The notes under the pieces were generated by a model. The model was not told the DNA's origin. It saw only the letters and a list, made by a program, of their open reading frames with translations, and made no database searches. Below are positions 7,246 through 15,347 of a stretch of 40,470 nt of DNA, piece after piece. A program made the translations under genes and the position numbers. The first letter of the stretch is position 1, and each line of letters begins with the position of its first letter. Source of the DNA: Streptomyces viridochromogenes DSM 40736 (GTDB lineage Bacteria > Actinomycetota > Actinomycetes > Streptomycetales > Streptomycetaceae); the NCBI RefSeq assembly GCF_000158955.1, contig NZ_GG657757.1, positions 6,214,924 through 6,255,393 of the forward strand, written 5' to 3'.

Positions 7246-8818
7246 GCCGCACCTCGAAATGGTCGATCCGCTCACCGCTGGACGCCAGCGCCGACACCTT
7301 CAGCCTCGGCGCGGCGCCGCTCACGGCCTCCACCGACAGGAACGAGAAGCCGCGGTAGCGCACGCGAGACCACTGCACCGACTCCGCCTTCGTGTCCTGG
7401 GACTTGGTCCACCGGAACGTGGCGACCGACTCGCGGTCGGCGATGTTCCCCTCGTAGCTCTCCTTCACGCCGTCGGGGAAGCCGTACAGCTCCTTGCCGC
7501 CGCCGCCCGCCGTGACGTACACGATCCCGTCCCGCCTCGGATCCGTCGTCCCGCCGACCGGCACCGGCCTGCCCACCTCGCCGTTCTTCACGGCGTCGGT
7601 CCGCTCGTAGACGTGGTTGTGCCCGTTGATCACCAGGTCCACCTCGTGCTGCGCGAACAGCGGCAGCCACTCGGCGCGCACCCCGCCGTCGGAGGCGTGC
7701 GTGGACGTCGAGTAGGCGCAGTGGTGGAAGAAGACGACGACGAAGTCGACGGAGGCGTCGGCCCGCAGTTCGCCGAGCTTCTTCTCCAGCCACTTCGTCT
7801 GCCGCCCCTGCGTGTAGCCGAAGTTGGCGGGGATCTCGTAGGACACGTCGTTCGCGTCCAGAGCCACCACGCCGACGTTGCCGTACGTGAAGGCGTACAC
7901 CCCCGGTGCCGTGCGCGCGTCGAAGCCGCTGTCCGGCAGGGAGAAGCGGGCGAGCTGTCCGCCGTAGCCGTCCGGTGAGTACCAGGCCTCCATGTCGTGG
8001 TTGCCGGTCGTCACCATCCACGGCACCGACCTGGCCACCGGCTCGGTCTGCTTGAGGAACCGGTCCCACTGCCCGGCGTCGAAGACGTCCGACTCCTTGC
8101 CCTTGCCGGTGGGATCGGCGTAGCAGATGTCACCCGCGTGCAGATGGAAGGCCGGGTTCCGGCGCAGCAGCGTGCGGTCGTTGAGGGCCGCCTCCTCGCC
8201 GACGCCCTGGTCGCCGAACGCGGTGAACACGAACCGCTCCGGAGGGCTCGCCGGTGCCGTACGGAAGGTCGTGACGGTCGACCGGTGCTTCGGGGACGCC
8301 GGGTCGAAGCCCTCGTGACCGACGCCGTAGTAGTACGTCGTGCCCGGGCGCAGACCGTCGAGCGCCGCGTGCAGGTAGTACTGCTCGACCGCCGGCCGAA
8401 CGCCCTTCAGCCCGGGGGTGTGCAGATCGCGCAGCTCGGCCTCGACCTTGCGGCCCAGGTCGTCGGGGCGCAGGCCGACCCGGACGTACGGCTTCTTCAC
8501 CGCGAGCGGCACCTGCCAGGAGATCCGCATCTGGGTCTTCGGGTCGGCGCCGAAGGCGAGATGGCGCCCGAAGGGCGTGATGAAGGAGCCGGGCGCCTTC
8601 GACGTGCTCGGCGACGGGCTCCCGGTCGCCGTGGCGCCGCCCTGGCCGGAACCGGAACCGGAACCGGAGCCGCAGCCGGTCAGCAGCCCGCTCGCCACCG
8701 CGCCCGCCGTCACCAGCGTGCGCCGGCGCGACAGGCGCGTCCGCAGATACTCGTACTGTTCCGCCATGCTCATCCGGTCCGCGAGCCGCCGGGGGATGCC
8801 GAAGTCGGGAGTCTCCAT
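7235..8818 (-). CDS. Secreted purple-acid-phosphatase-like metallophosphoesterase, Tat lipoprotein
   Basis: Predicted extracellular phosphatase of 527 residues. The N-terminus has a twin-arginine motif SRRRTLV (residues 30-36) and a lipobox LLTGC (Cys49), followed by a low-complexity Gly-Ser linker. Next is the fibronectin-like N-domain of purple acid phosphatases, then the dinuclear-metal catalytic domain with all expected ligand motifs: FGDQG, HAGDICYAD, GNHD, FFHH and GHNHVYER. This set supports phosphomonoesterase or phosphodiesterase activity; substrate is unknown. Start ATG at 8818 has a poor ribosome-binding site; the in-frame ATGs at MSMAEQ are possible. No PHO-box-like repeat was recognised upstream. 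Confidence 0.88.
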   Translation of the reverse strand: METPDFGIPRRLADRMSMAEQYEYLRTRLSRRRTLVTAGAVASGLLTGCGSGSGSGSGQGGATATGSPSPSTSKAPGSFITPFGRHLAFGADPKTQMRISWQVPLAVKKPYVRVGLRPDDLGRKVEAELRDLHTPGLKGVRPAVEQYYLHAALDGLRPGTTYYYGVGHEGFDPASPKHRSTVTTFRTAPASPPERFVFTAFGDQGVGEEAALNDRTLLRRNPAFHLHAGDICYADPTGKGKESDVFDAGQWDRFLKQTEPVARSVPWMVTTGNHDMEAWYSPDGYGGQLARFSLPDSGFDARTAPGVYAFTYGNVGVVALDANDVSYEIPANFGYTQGRQTKWLEKKLGELRADASVDFVVVFFHHCAYSTSTHASDGGVRAEWLPLFAQHEVDLVINGHNHVYERTDAVKNGEVGRPVPVGGTTDPRRDGIVYVTAGGGGKELYGFPDGVKESYEGNIADRESVATFRWTKSQDTKAESVQWSRVRYRGFSFLSVEAVSGAAPRLKVSALASSGERIDHFEVRRGA

Positions 8819-8899
8819 GGGAGTCAATTTCCCAGCGAGGCCCAACACCGGTCCGACATACGGGTGAACGATGGTCGACGTGTCCGTATCGCGGACGCC

Positions 8900-8936
8900 T
8901 TGTGTCATCCCATGGGACGAAGAGTAGGGTGCCCGC
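8900..8936 (+). promoter_or_regulatory. leuB promoter, leaderless
   Basis: TTGTGT (8900-8905), 19 bases, TAGGGT (8925-8930), six bases, then the leuB ATG. No ribosome-binding site precedes the ATG, consistent with transcription starting at the start codon. A short dyad GTCCG / CGGAC lies just upstream (near 8882-8896). Confidence 0.5.
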
Positions 8937-9980
8937 ATGTCTCGCAGCATCAATCTCGCAGTGATCCCCGGTGACGGCATCGGCCAGGAGGTCGTGGCCG
9001 AAGGCCTGAAGGTCCTCTCCGCCGTCCTTCCGCAGGATGTGAAGCTGGAGACCAAGGAGTACGACTTCGGCGCCCGGCGCTACCACGCCACCGGTGAGAC
9101 CCTCACCGACGCCGACCTCGACGCCCTGAAGCAGCACGACGCCATCCTGCTCGGCGCGATCGGCGACCCGAGCGTGCCGTCCGGCGTCCTGGAGCGCGGC
9201 TTCCTGCTGAGGCTCCGCTTCGCCTTCGACCACCACGTCAACCTGCGTCCCTCGAAGCTGCTGCCGGGCGTCGCCACCCCGCTGGCCGGTGAGCCGCAGA
9301 TCGACTTCGTCGTGGTCCGCGAGGGCACCGAGGGCCCGTACACCGGCAACGGCGGCACGATCCGCAAGGGCACCGAGCACGAGGTCGCCACCGAGGTCTC
9401 CGTGAACACGGCCTTCGGTGTCGAGCGCGTGGTCCGCGACGCCTTCGCGCGTGCCCAGGCCCGCCCCCGCAAGAAGCTGGCGCTGATCCACAAGAACAAC
9501 GTGCTGACCTTCGCGGGTCACCTGTGGACGAACATCTTCAACAAGGTGGCCGAGGAGTTCCCCGAGGTCACCACCGAGTACATGCACGTCGACGCGGCCA
9601 CCATCTACCTGGTCACCCAGCCCGAGCGCTTCGACGTGATCGTCACCGACAACCTCTTCGGCGACATCGTCACCGACCTCGCCGCGGCCGTCTCCGGCGG
9701 CATCGGCGTGGCGGCCTCCGGCAACATCAACCCGTCCGGGGAGTTCCCGTCCATGTTCGAGCCCGTGCACGGCTCGGCCCCGGACATCGCCGGCCAGGGC
9801 AAGGCCGACCCGAGCGCCACGGTGCTGTCCGTCGCCCTGCTCCTGCGCCACCTCGGCCACGAGGCCGAGGCCGACCGCATCGACGCGGCGGTCGCCGCCG
9901 ACCTCGCGGAGCGCACCGGCAAGCCCGCCCGCTCCACCTCGGAGATCGGCGACGCGCTCGCCGTACGCGTAGCCGGCTGA
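8937..9980 (+). CDS. leuB: 3-isopropylmalate dehydrogenase
   Basis: NAD-dependent oxidative decarboxylation of 3-isopropylmalate to 2-oxoisocaproate, third step of leucine synthesis. 347 residues, typical of the actinobacterial form. Family landmarks: IPGDGIGQEV near the N-terminus, VVREGTEGPYTGNGG, IHKNNVLTFAG carrying the catalytic lysine region, the metal-binding TDNLFGDIVTDLAAAV, and the NAD-binding EPVHGSAPDIAGQGKADPSA. Monocistronic by appearance: its own leaderless promoter upstream and a perfect hairpin downstream. Followed by ilvE, another branched-chain amino-acid gene with separate control. Confidence 0.97.
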   Translation: MSRSINLAVIPGDGIGQEVVAEGLKVLSAVLPQDVKLETKEYDFGARRYHATGETLTDADLDALKQHDAILLGAIGDPSVPSGVLERGFLLRLRFAFDHHVNLRPSKLLPGVATPLAGEPQIDFVVVREGTEGPYTGNGGTIRKGTEHEVATEVSVNTAFGVERVVRDAFARAQARPRKKLALIHKNNVLTFAGHLWTNIFNKVAEEFPEVTTEYMHVDAATIYLVTQPERFDVIVTDNLFGDIVTDLAAAVSGGIGVAASGNINPSGEFPSMFEPVHGSAPDIAGQGKADPSATVLSVALLLRHLGHEAEADRIDAAVAADLAERTGKPARSTSEIGDALAVRVAG

Positions 9981-9999
9981 CCCGCCGCTGCTTCTCGCC

Positions 10000-10032
10000 A
10001 AGCCGCCGGGTCGCATCCGCGCCCGGCGGCTT
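10000..10032 (+). terminator. Hairpin terminator after leuB
   Basis: Perfect 11-bp stem AAGCCGCCGGG / CCCGGCGGCTT with an 11-base loop, starting 19 bases past the leuB stop. Confidence 0.8.
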
Positions 10033-10108
10033 CCGCATGTTCCCGCCGGGTGCCACCATCGACCACCGGGTCGCATTCACCCCGTTCCTTCCGCCGCCGC
10101 CCCCGGGC

Positions 10109-10114
10109 GATAAT
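10109..10114 (+). promoter_or_regulatory. Possible -10 element of ilvE
   Basis: GATAAT, five of six matches to TATAAT and conspicuous in GC-rich DNA. No convincing -35 hexamer at the right distance. Transcription would begin near 10121, just before the small upstream ORF. Confidence 0.35.
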
Positions 10115-10132
10115 CGAACGTGAGGCCGCGGA

Positions 10133-10210
10133 ATGAGGGAATGCTCGGACGTCCTAGCACTGGTCACCATCAGAGCAGTACCGAGCGCGGCCCGTCACTA
10201 CAACCGGTGA
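10133..10210 (+). CDS. Candidate 25-codon leader ORF upstream of ilvE
   Basis: ATG at 10133 has GTGAGG seven bases upstream. The frame reads MRECSDVLALVTIRAVPSAA and then RHYNR before TGA at 10208-10210. Six of 25 residues are Val, Leu or Ile, clustered as VLALVTI, and the first Leu uses the rare codon CTA. The stop overlaps the presumed ribosome-binding site of ilvE (GAAGGA, 10209-10214), 13 bases before the ilvE ATG, an arrangement that would couple translation. I infer a regulatory leader responding to branched-chain aminoacyl-tRNA; it may instead be a chance frame. Confidence 0.4.
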   Translation: MRECSDVLALVTIRAVPSAARHYNR

Positions 10211-10223
10211 AGGACATCAACCC

Positions 10224-11312
10224 ATGACGACGCCCACGATCGAGCTCAAGCCCTCCGCCAACCCCCTCTCCGCCGCAGAACGCGAGGCGATCCTGGCCCA
10301 CCCCGGGTTCGGCCGCCACTTCACCGACCACATGGTGACGATCAAGTGGACGGAGGGCCGCGGCTGGCACGACGGTCAGCTCGTGCCGTACGCGCCGATC
10401 TCCCTCGACCCCGCCACCACGGTCCTGCACTACGCGCAGGAGATCTTCGAGGGCCTCAAGGCCTACCGCCGTCCCGACGGCTCGGTCGCCACGTTCCGCC
10501 CGGAGAAGAACGCCGAGCGCTTCCAGCGGTCCGCGCGCCGGCTGGCGATGCCCGAGCTGCCGGTCGAGACGTTCATCGAGGCGTGCGACGCGCTGGTGAA
10601 GCAGGACAAGGCGTGGGTCCCCGCGCACGGCGGCGAGGAGTCCCTCTACCTGCGCCCGTTCATGATCGCGACCGAGGTCGGCCTGGGCGTGAAGCCGGCC
10701 AACGAGTACCTGTTCCTGGTGATCGCCTCCCCGGCCGGCGCGTACTTCCCCGGCGGGGTGAAGCCGGTGTCCATCTGGGTCTCCGAGGACCGTGTCCGGG
10801 CCGTGCCCGGCGGCATGGGCGACGCGAAGACCGGCGGCAACTACGCGGCGTCCCTGCTCGCGCAGGCCGAGGCCGCGGCCAAGGGGTGCGACCAGGTCTG
10901 CTACCTCGACGCCGTGGAGCACACGTGGGTCGAGGAGCTGGGCGGCATGAACCTGTACTTCGTGTACGGGGACAGGATCGTCACGCCGTCGCTCACCGGG
11001 TCGATCCTGGAGGGTGTCACGCGGGACTCCCTGCTCGCCGTCGCCCGTGACCTCGGGTACGAGGCCGAGGAGGGCCGGGTGTCGGTCGAGCAGTGGCAGC
11101 GGGACTCGGAGAACGGGTCTTTGACCGAGGTGTTCGCCTGCGGGACGGCCGCCGTGATCACGCCGGTCGGTACGGTGAAGCGGGCCGGGGCGGAGTGGAA
11201 GCAGAGTGGGGGAGAGCCGGGGGAAGTCACGTCGCGGCTGCGCCAGGCCCTGCTCGACATCCAGCGCGGTACGGCCGAGGACAAGCACGGGTGGATGCAC
11301 CAGCTGGGCTGA
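10224..11312 (+). CDS. ilvE: Branched-chain amino-acid aminotransferase
   Basis: PLP enzyme that interconverts Leu, Ile and Val with their 2-oxo acids, last step of their synthesis and first of their breakdown. 362 residues, the length of the larger BCAT class. The PLP lysine is Lys202 in AKTGGNYAAS, and further family blocks are visible: LHYAQEIFEGLKAYR, ESLYLRPFM, VEELGGMNLYFVY and the late EVFACGTAAVITPVG. ATG start with GAAGGA ten bases upstream. Ends in a GC-rich hairpin and is convergent with the permease gene. Confidence 0.97.
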   Translation: MTTPTIELKPSANPLSAAEREAILAHPGFGRHFTDHMVTIKWTEGRGWHDGQLVPYAPISLDPATTVLHYAQEIFEGLKAYRRPDGSVATFRPEKNAERFQRSARRLAMPELPVETFIEACDALVKQDKAWVPAHGGEESLYLRPFMIATEVGLGVKPANEYLFLVIASPAGAYFPGGVKPVSIWVSEDRVRAVPGGMGDAKTGGNYAASLLAQAEAAAKGCDQVCYLDAVEHTWVEELGGMNLYFVYGDRIVTPSLTGSILEGVTRDSLLAVARDLGYEAEEGRVSVEQWQRDSENGSLTEVFACGTAAVITPVGTVKRAGAEWKQSGGEPGEVTSRLRQALLDIQRGTAEDKHGWMHQLG

Positions 11313-11325
11313 ATGGCCCTGGTTG

Positions 11326-11348
11326 CCGGGGGCTCGCCCCGCCCCCGG
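11326..11348. terminator. Hairpin between convergent ilvE and NCS1 permease genes
   Basis: Eight-base perfect stem CCGGGGGC / GCCCCCGG with a seven-base loop, starting 13 bases past the ilvE stop. It can serve both strands. Confidence 0.6.
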
Positions 11349-11359
11349 ATCCCCGGGGC

Positions 11360-12811
11360 CTATGCCCACCCACCCCCCGACTCGGCCGGACAGGAAGCCG
11401 CGGTCGGGGCGTCGGCCCCGGGCTCGCTCTTGAGTGAGCCCGGGGTCGTCAGTGCGTACGCTGCCCCGCCCACCAGCCCCGACAGCACGAAACTGCAGTC
11501 CACCCCGCCGGTCAGGGCCAGCAGCGGTCCCTCGTACGACGGCAGGGACACCGCCAGGACGCCGACGGTCGCTCCGGCGGCCCAGGAGAGTGTCGCCGGG
11601 ACGTTCCAGCCGGCGCGGTACCAGTAGACGCCGCCCCGGGCGCGCCGGTTGAAGACCTGGAGGGCGTCCGCGTCGTACACCCCGCCGCAGCGGGCGAAGC
11701 CGATGAGGGTGATGACCGCCCAGGGTGTGCCGATCGCGGTCAGCAGCAGCACGAAGGACGTCATCGCGTTCTGCGCGCTCGAGTAGTAGTGCCCGGCGAA
11801 GACGCAGGCCGTGGCCACCACGGCGACCGTGTACGTGGCCCTGGCGCGGGAGGCGCGCGGCAGGATCGCGTCCAGGTCGAGGCCCATCGAGTACAGCATC
11901 AGACCCGCGTTGCCGACCGAGCCCGCGGACGCCGCGAGCAGCAGCGGGACCAGGTACCAGGAGGGGGCCGCCGCGACCAGCGGGCCCGCGTAGTCGGCCG
12001 CCGCCCGGGCCGCGAACGCCGTGAAGGTGCCGAAGAGCTGCGGCACCAGCAGCCCCAGCACCAGCCCCAGCCAGGTCGCGTGCAGTACCCGCCGGGAGGA
12101 GTGGCGGGCCGGGGAGATGTAGCGGGTGTAGTCGCCGAGCAGCGTGATGAAGGCGACCGGTCCGGACAGCCCGGCGGCCACGGCCGCGAGCAGCCACGTC
12201 GGCCAGAAGCCGCCCAGCAGGTAGCCGCCGGTCTCCGGCAGCGCGGCCGTGGTGAAACCGGGGGCGTAGGCGATCACACCGACCGCCAGCAGTGCCGTCA
12301 TGCCGAACGCCAGCACCCGGGACATGGCGAGCAGCACCCGGTAGCCGTACACCGCGCCGGCGACGGTGGCCGCGGCGAGCAGCCCGTAGACGATGCCGTA
12401 CGACACCCCGCCCTGGGGCAGCCCGGCCAGCCGCCCCAGCACGCTCACCATCACGTCCCCGCCGATCCACACCGTCAGCGCGGTGTAGCCGAGGGCCAGC
12501 AGCAGCCCGACCACCGAGCCGACCAGCCGCCCGCGCACCCCGAACTGGGCGCCGGAGGAGGTCGACAGGTTGGTGCCGGTGCGCAGCGACACCAGCGCCA
12601 GCGGGGCCGTGAACAGCACGCCCACCACCGTGCCCGCGAGCACCGCGCTGACCGACGACCACCAGTCCAGGCCGAAGGACGGCGGCAGCCAGCCGAAGAC
12701 GATCACGCCCAGGCAGAGGTTGGAGCCGAGCAGGATCGTGACGAGGTCGCGCGGCCCGCTGGTGCGCTCCTCCTCCGGGATGGTGTCGACTCCGCGCTGT
12801 TCCATCGGCAT
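11360..12811 (-). CDS. NCS1-family nucleobase/hydantoin-type permease (cytosine permease-like)
   Basis: Integral membrane symporter of 483 residues with about twelve hydrophobic segments. NCS1 landmarks are the N-terminal PRDLVTILLGSNLCLGVIVF, a TNLSTSSGAQFGVRG loop, GPVAFITLLGDYTRYISPAR, and the late GTPWAVITLIGFARCGGVYD. The family imports cytosine, purines, allantoin, hydantoins, thiamine or related compounds with protons or sodium. ATG at 12811 has AAGGGAG upstream. It is divergent from the urease-like/agmatine deiminase operon and shares a promoter region with paired operators, so its substrate is probably a nitrogen compound degraded by those enzymes. Confidence 0.88.
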   Translation of the reverse strand: MPMEQRGVDTIPEEERTSGPRDLVTILLGSNLCLGVIVFGWLPPSFGLDWWSSVSAVLAGTVVGVLFTAPLALVSLRTGTNLSTSSGAQFGVRGRLVGSVVGLLLALGYTALTVWIGGDVMVSVLGRLAGLPQGGVSYGIVYGLLAAATVAGAVYGYRVLLAMSRVLAFGMTALLAVGVIAYAPGFTTAALPETGGYLLGGFWPTWLLAAVAAGLSGPVAFITLLGDYTRYISPARHSSRRVLHATWLGLVLGLLVPQLFGTFTAFAARAAADYAGPLVAAAPSWYLVPLLLAASAGSVGNAGLMLYSMGLDLDAILPRASRARATYTVAVVATACVFAGHYYSSAQNAMTSFVLLLTAIGTPWAVITLIGFARCGGVYDADALQVFNRRARGGVYWYRAGWNVPATLSWAAGATVGVLAVSLPSYEGPLLALTGGVDCSFVLSGLVGGAAYALTTPGSLKSEPGADAPTAASCPAESGGGWA

Positions 12812-12825
12812 GCTGGTCTCCCTTG

Positions 12826-12844
12826 GTTAGAGCGACGTTCAATG
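12826..12844. promoter_or_regulatory. Operator candidate proximal to the permease gene
   Basis: GTTAGAGCGACGTTCAATG matches the perfect dyad at 12895-12913 at 12 of 19 positions, with the left arm TTAGAG intact and the right arm degenerate. It lies 15 bases before the permease start, where bound repressor would block expression. Confidence 0.45.
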
Positions 12845-12894
12845 TGATGTGTGCGTCGCCCCTCCGTCAACCTTTCGGTCAAGGGAATTTCATG

Positions 12895-12913
12895 TTTAGA
12901 GTGATGCTCTAAA
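12895..12913. promoter_or_regulatory. Operator candidate proximal to the urease-like operon
   Basis: Perfect inverted repeat TTTAGAG / CTCTAAA with a five-base spacer, AT-rich within GC-rich DNA, ending 13 bases before the first ATG of the operon and next to its ribosome-binding site GGAGGGAG. Size and symmetry suit a TetR-family dimer; the TetR gene that ends this operon is the natural candidate reader. Confidence 0.6.
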
Positions 12914-12926
12914 TGGAGGGAGTGAC

Positions 12927-13631
12927 ATGCGGCTGACCCCGACCGAACGCGACCGGCTGCTGCTCTTCGGCGCCGCCGAGCTCGCCCGCGCCCGCAGGGC
13001 CAGGGGACTGAGGCTCAACGTCCCCGAGGCGACCGCGCTCATCGCCGACACGGTGTGCGAGGCCGCTCGGGACGGCAAGCGGCTCGCTGAGGCCGTCGAG
13101 GCCGCACGCTCCGTGCTCGGACCCGACGACGTCCTGCCCGGCGTGGCCGACGTCGTCACCGAGGTGCATGTCGAGGCGGTCTTCGACGACGGCTCCCGGC
13201 TCGCGGTCGTCTCCGACCCCGTCGGCGGCGGCTCGGCGCCGGACGCTCCGGGCGCGCTGCTGCCCGGGCCGGGGCACCCCGAACCCGAGCCGGCCGAGCG
13301 GCTGACGGTCACCAACACCGCGACCGTGCCGGTCTCCGTCACCTCCCACTTCCACTTCTTCGAGGCCAACCCACGGCTCGACTTCGACCGCCGGAGGGCC
13401 TACGGCATGCGGCTCGCCGTGCCCGCCGGGTCCTCCGTGCGGTTCGGGCCGGGGGAGAGCGTCGCGGTGGGGCTGGCGCCCATCGGGGGGCGGCGCGTCG
13501 CGATCGGGTTCGCGGGGCTCGTCGACGGGCCGCTGGACGCACCCGGCGCCCGTGAGGAGGCACTGCGCCGCGCCGCCGCCTGCGGCTACCTCGGCGTACC
13601 GGACACACCTGACCAGGAGGACGAGCGATGA
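12927..13631 (+). CDS. Urease gamma-beta fusion subunit
   Basis: 234-residue fusion of the two small urease subunits. Residues 1-100 are the gamma domain (MRLTPTERDRLLLFGAAELA, then LRLNVPEATALIADTVCEAA and VLPGVADVVTEVHVEAVFDD); after a Pro-rich linker, residues about 120-220 are the beta domain (VTNTATVPVSVTSHFHFFEA, RRRAYGMRLAVPAGSSVRFG). Such fusions occur in several bacteria. Ribosome-binding site GGAGGGAG is ideal. Its stop overlaps the start of the alpha-like gene (ATGA). No urease accessory gene (ureD, E, F, G) is found in this operon, so nickel insertion would need factors encoded elsewhere. Confidence 0.9.
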   Translation: MRLTPTERDRLLLFGAAELARARRARGLRLNVPEATALIADTVCEAARDGKRLAEAVEAARSVLGPDDVLPGVADVVTEVHVEAVFDDGSRLAVVSDPVGGGSAPDAPGALLPGPGHPEPEPAERLTVTNTATVPVSVTSHFHFFEANPRLDFDRRRAYGMRLAVPAGSSVRFGPGESVAVGLAPIGGRRVAIGFAGLVDGPLDAPGAREEALRRAAACGYLGVPDTPDQEDER

Positions 13632-15337
13632 GCCGCCCAGGAGGCCACCCCGCCGAGGCCCGCCGCCTCACCCCGTACGAGTACGCCGCCACCCATGGCC
13701 CCCGGGCCGGCGACCGCGTCCGGCTGGGCGACTCCGGTCTGGTCGTCAAGGTCGAGTCCGACTCCCAGCGCCCCGGCGACGAGTTCCTCGCCGGGTTCGG
13801 CAAGACCGCCCGCGACGGAATGCACCTCAGGGCCGCCGCGGTCCGGGAGACCTGTGACGCCGTCATCAGCAACGTCGTGGTGATCGACGCCGCGCAGGGC
13901 GTCCGGAAGGTCTCCATCGGCATCCGTGAGGGCCGGATCTGCTCGATCGGGCGGGCCGGGAATCCCGACACCCTCGACGGGGTCGACGTGGTCGTCGGCA
14001 CCGGCACCTCGATCTACTCCGGCGAGGGCCTCATCGCCACCGCCGGGGCCGTCGACACCCACGTCCACCTGCTGTCGCCGCGCGTCATGGAGGCCTCGCT
14101 CGCCTCCGGCGTGACCACGATCATCGGGCAGGAGTTCGGGCCGGTCTGGGGCGTCGGCGTCAACTCGCCCTGGGCGCTGCGGCACGCGTTCAGCGCGTTC
14201 GACGCCTGGCCCGTCAACATCGGCTTCCTGGGCCGGGGTTCGTCGTCCCACGCCGCTCCTCTGGTGGAGGCCCTCGCCGAGGGCGGCGCCTGCGGCTTCA
14301 AGGTGCACGAGGACATGGGCGCCCACACCCGCGCCCTGGACACCGCCCTGCGCGTCGCCGAGGAGCACGACGTCCAAGTGGCCCTGCACAGCGACGGCCT
14401 GAACGAGTGCCTGTCCGTCGAGGACACCCTCCGGGTGCTGGAGGGCCGCACCATCCACGCCTTCCACATCGAGGGCTGCGGCGGCGGGCACGTCCCCAAC
14501 GTCCTGAAGATGGCCGGTGTGCCGAACGTCATCGGCTCCTCCACCAACCCCACCCTGCCCTTCGGCCGGGACGCCGTCGCCGAGCACTACGGCATGATCG
14601 TCTCGGTCCACGACCTCAAGACCGACCTGCCCGGCGATGCCGCCATGGCCCGCGACCGCATCCGTGCCGGGACGATGGGCGCCGAGGACGTCCTGCACGA
14701 CCTGGGCGCGATCGGCATCACCTCCTCGGACGCACAGGGCATGGGCCGCGCGGGCGAGACGGTCCGCCGCACCTTCGCCATGGCCGGGAAGATGAAGACC
14801 GAGTTCGGCGCCCCGGACGAGCACGACAACGACCGCGTCCTGCGCTACATGGCCAAGCTGACCATCAACCCGGCCCTCGCACACGGCCTCGCGCACGAGG
14901 TCGGGTCCCTGGAGGTCGGCAAACTCGCCGACATCGTGCTGTGGCGCCCGGAGTACTTCGGCGCCAAACCGCAACTGGTGCTGAAGTCCGGCTTCCCGGC
15001 CTACGGCGTGACCGGCGACCCTAACGCGGCGACCGACACCTGCGAACCCCTCGTCCTGGGGCCGCAGTTCGGTGCGCACGGGGGGACACCGGCCGACATC
15101 TCGGTGGCGTTCGTCGCCCAGGCAGCCCTGGACCAGGGGCGCGACGGCATGCCGACCCGCCGCCGACGGGTCGCCGTGCGCGGCACCCGCGGGATCGGCC
15201 CGGCCGACCTGCGCCTCAACTCCCGTACCGGAGCCGTCGACGTCGACCAGCGCACCGGCCTCGTCACCCTCGACGGCGAGCCGCTGCGCTCCGAACCCGC
15301 CGAGTCCGTCTCCCTCAACCGTCTCTACTTCCTCTGA
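13628..15337 (+). CDS. Urease alpha subunit-like amidohydrolase with altered flap
   Basis: 569 residues, full urease alpha length. Aligned by eye to Klebsiella urease, the metal ligands are kept: His145 and His147 (DTHVHLL), carbamylated Lys225 (CGFKVHED), His227, His254 (VALHSD), His280 (AFHIEG), Asp368 (SSDAQGMGR), and Arg344. The mobile flap differs: the usual VCHH is SVHD here, so Cys319 becomes Val327 and His321 becomes Asp329 while the catalytic His320 equivalent (His328) remains. The segment after GQEFGPVWG is also shortened. It may be a divergent urease or act on a related ureido or guanidino substrate. Located between its small subunit and agmatine deiminase in one operon. Confidence 0.88.
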   Translation: MSRPGGHPAEARRLTPYEYAATHGPRAGDRVRLGDSGLVVKVESDSQRPGDEFLAGFGKTARDGMHLRAAAVRETCDAVISNVVVIDAAQGVRKVSIGIREGRICSIGRAGNPDTLDGVDVVVGTGTSIYSGEGLIATAGAVDTHVHLLSPRVMEASLASGVTTIIGQEFGPVWGVGVNSPWALRHAFSAFDAWPVNIGFLGRGSSSHAAPLVEALAEGGACGFKVHEDMGAHTRALDTALRVAEEHDVQVALHSDGLNECLSVEDTLRVLEGRTIHAFHIEGCGGGHVPNVLKMAGVPNVIGSSTNPTLPFGRDAVAEHYGMIVSVHDLKTDLPGDAAMARDRIRAGTMGAEDVLHDLGAIGITSSDAQGMGRAGETVRRTFAMAGKMKTEFGAPDEHDNDRVLRYMAKLTINPALAHGLAHEVGSLEVGKLADIVLWRPEYFGAKPQLVLKSGFPAYGVTGDPNAATDTCEPLVLGPQFGAHGGTPADISVAFVAQAALDQGRDGMPTRRRRVAVRGTRGIGPADLRLNSRTGAVDVDQRTGLVTLDGEPLRSEPAESVSLNRLYFL

Positions 15338-15347
15338 GGACCCCACG

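Noticed and set aside
10141..10223. ATG at 10141 as an upstream start for ilvE
   Set aside because: Out of frame with ilvE (offset of 83 bases).
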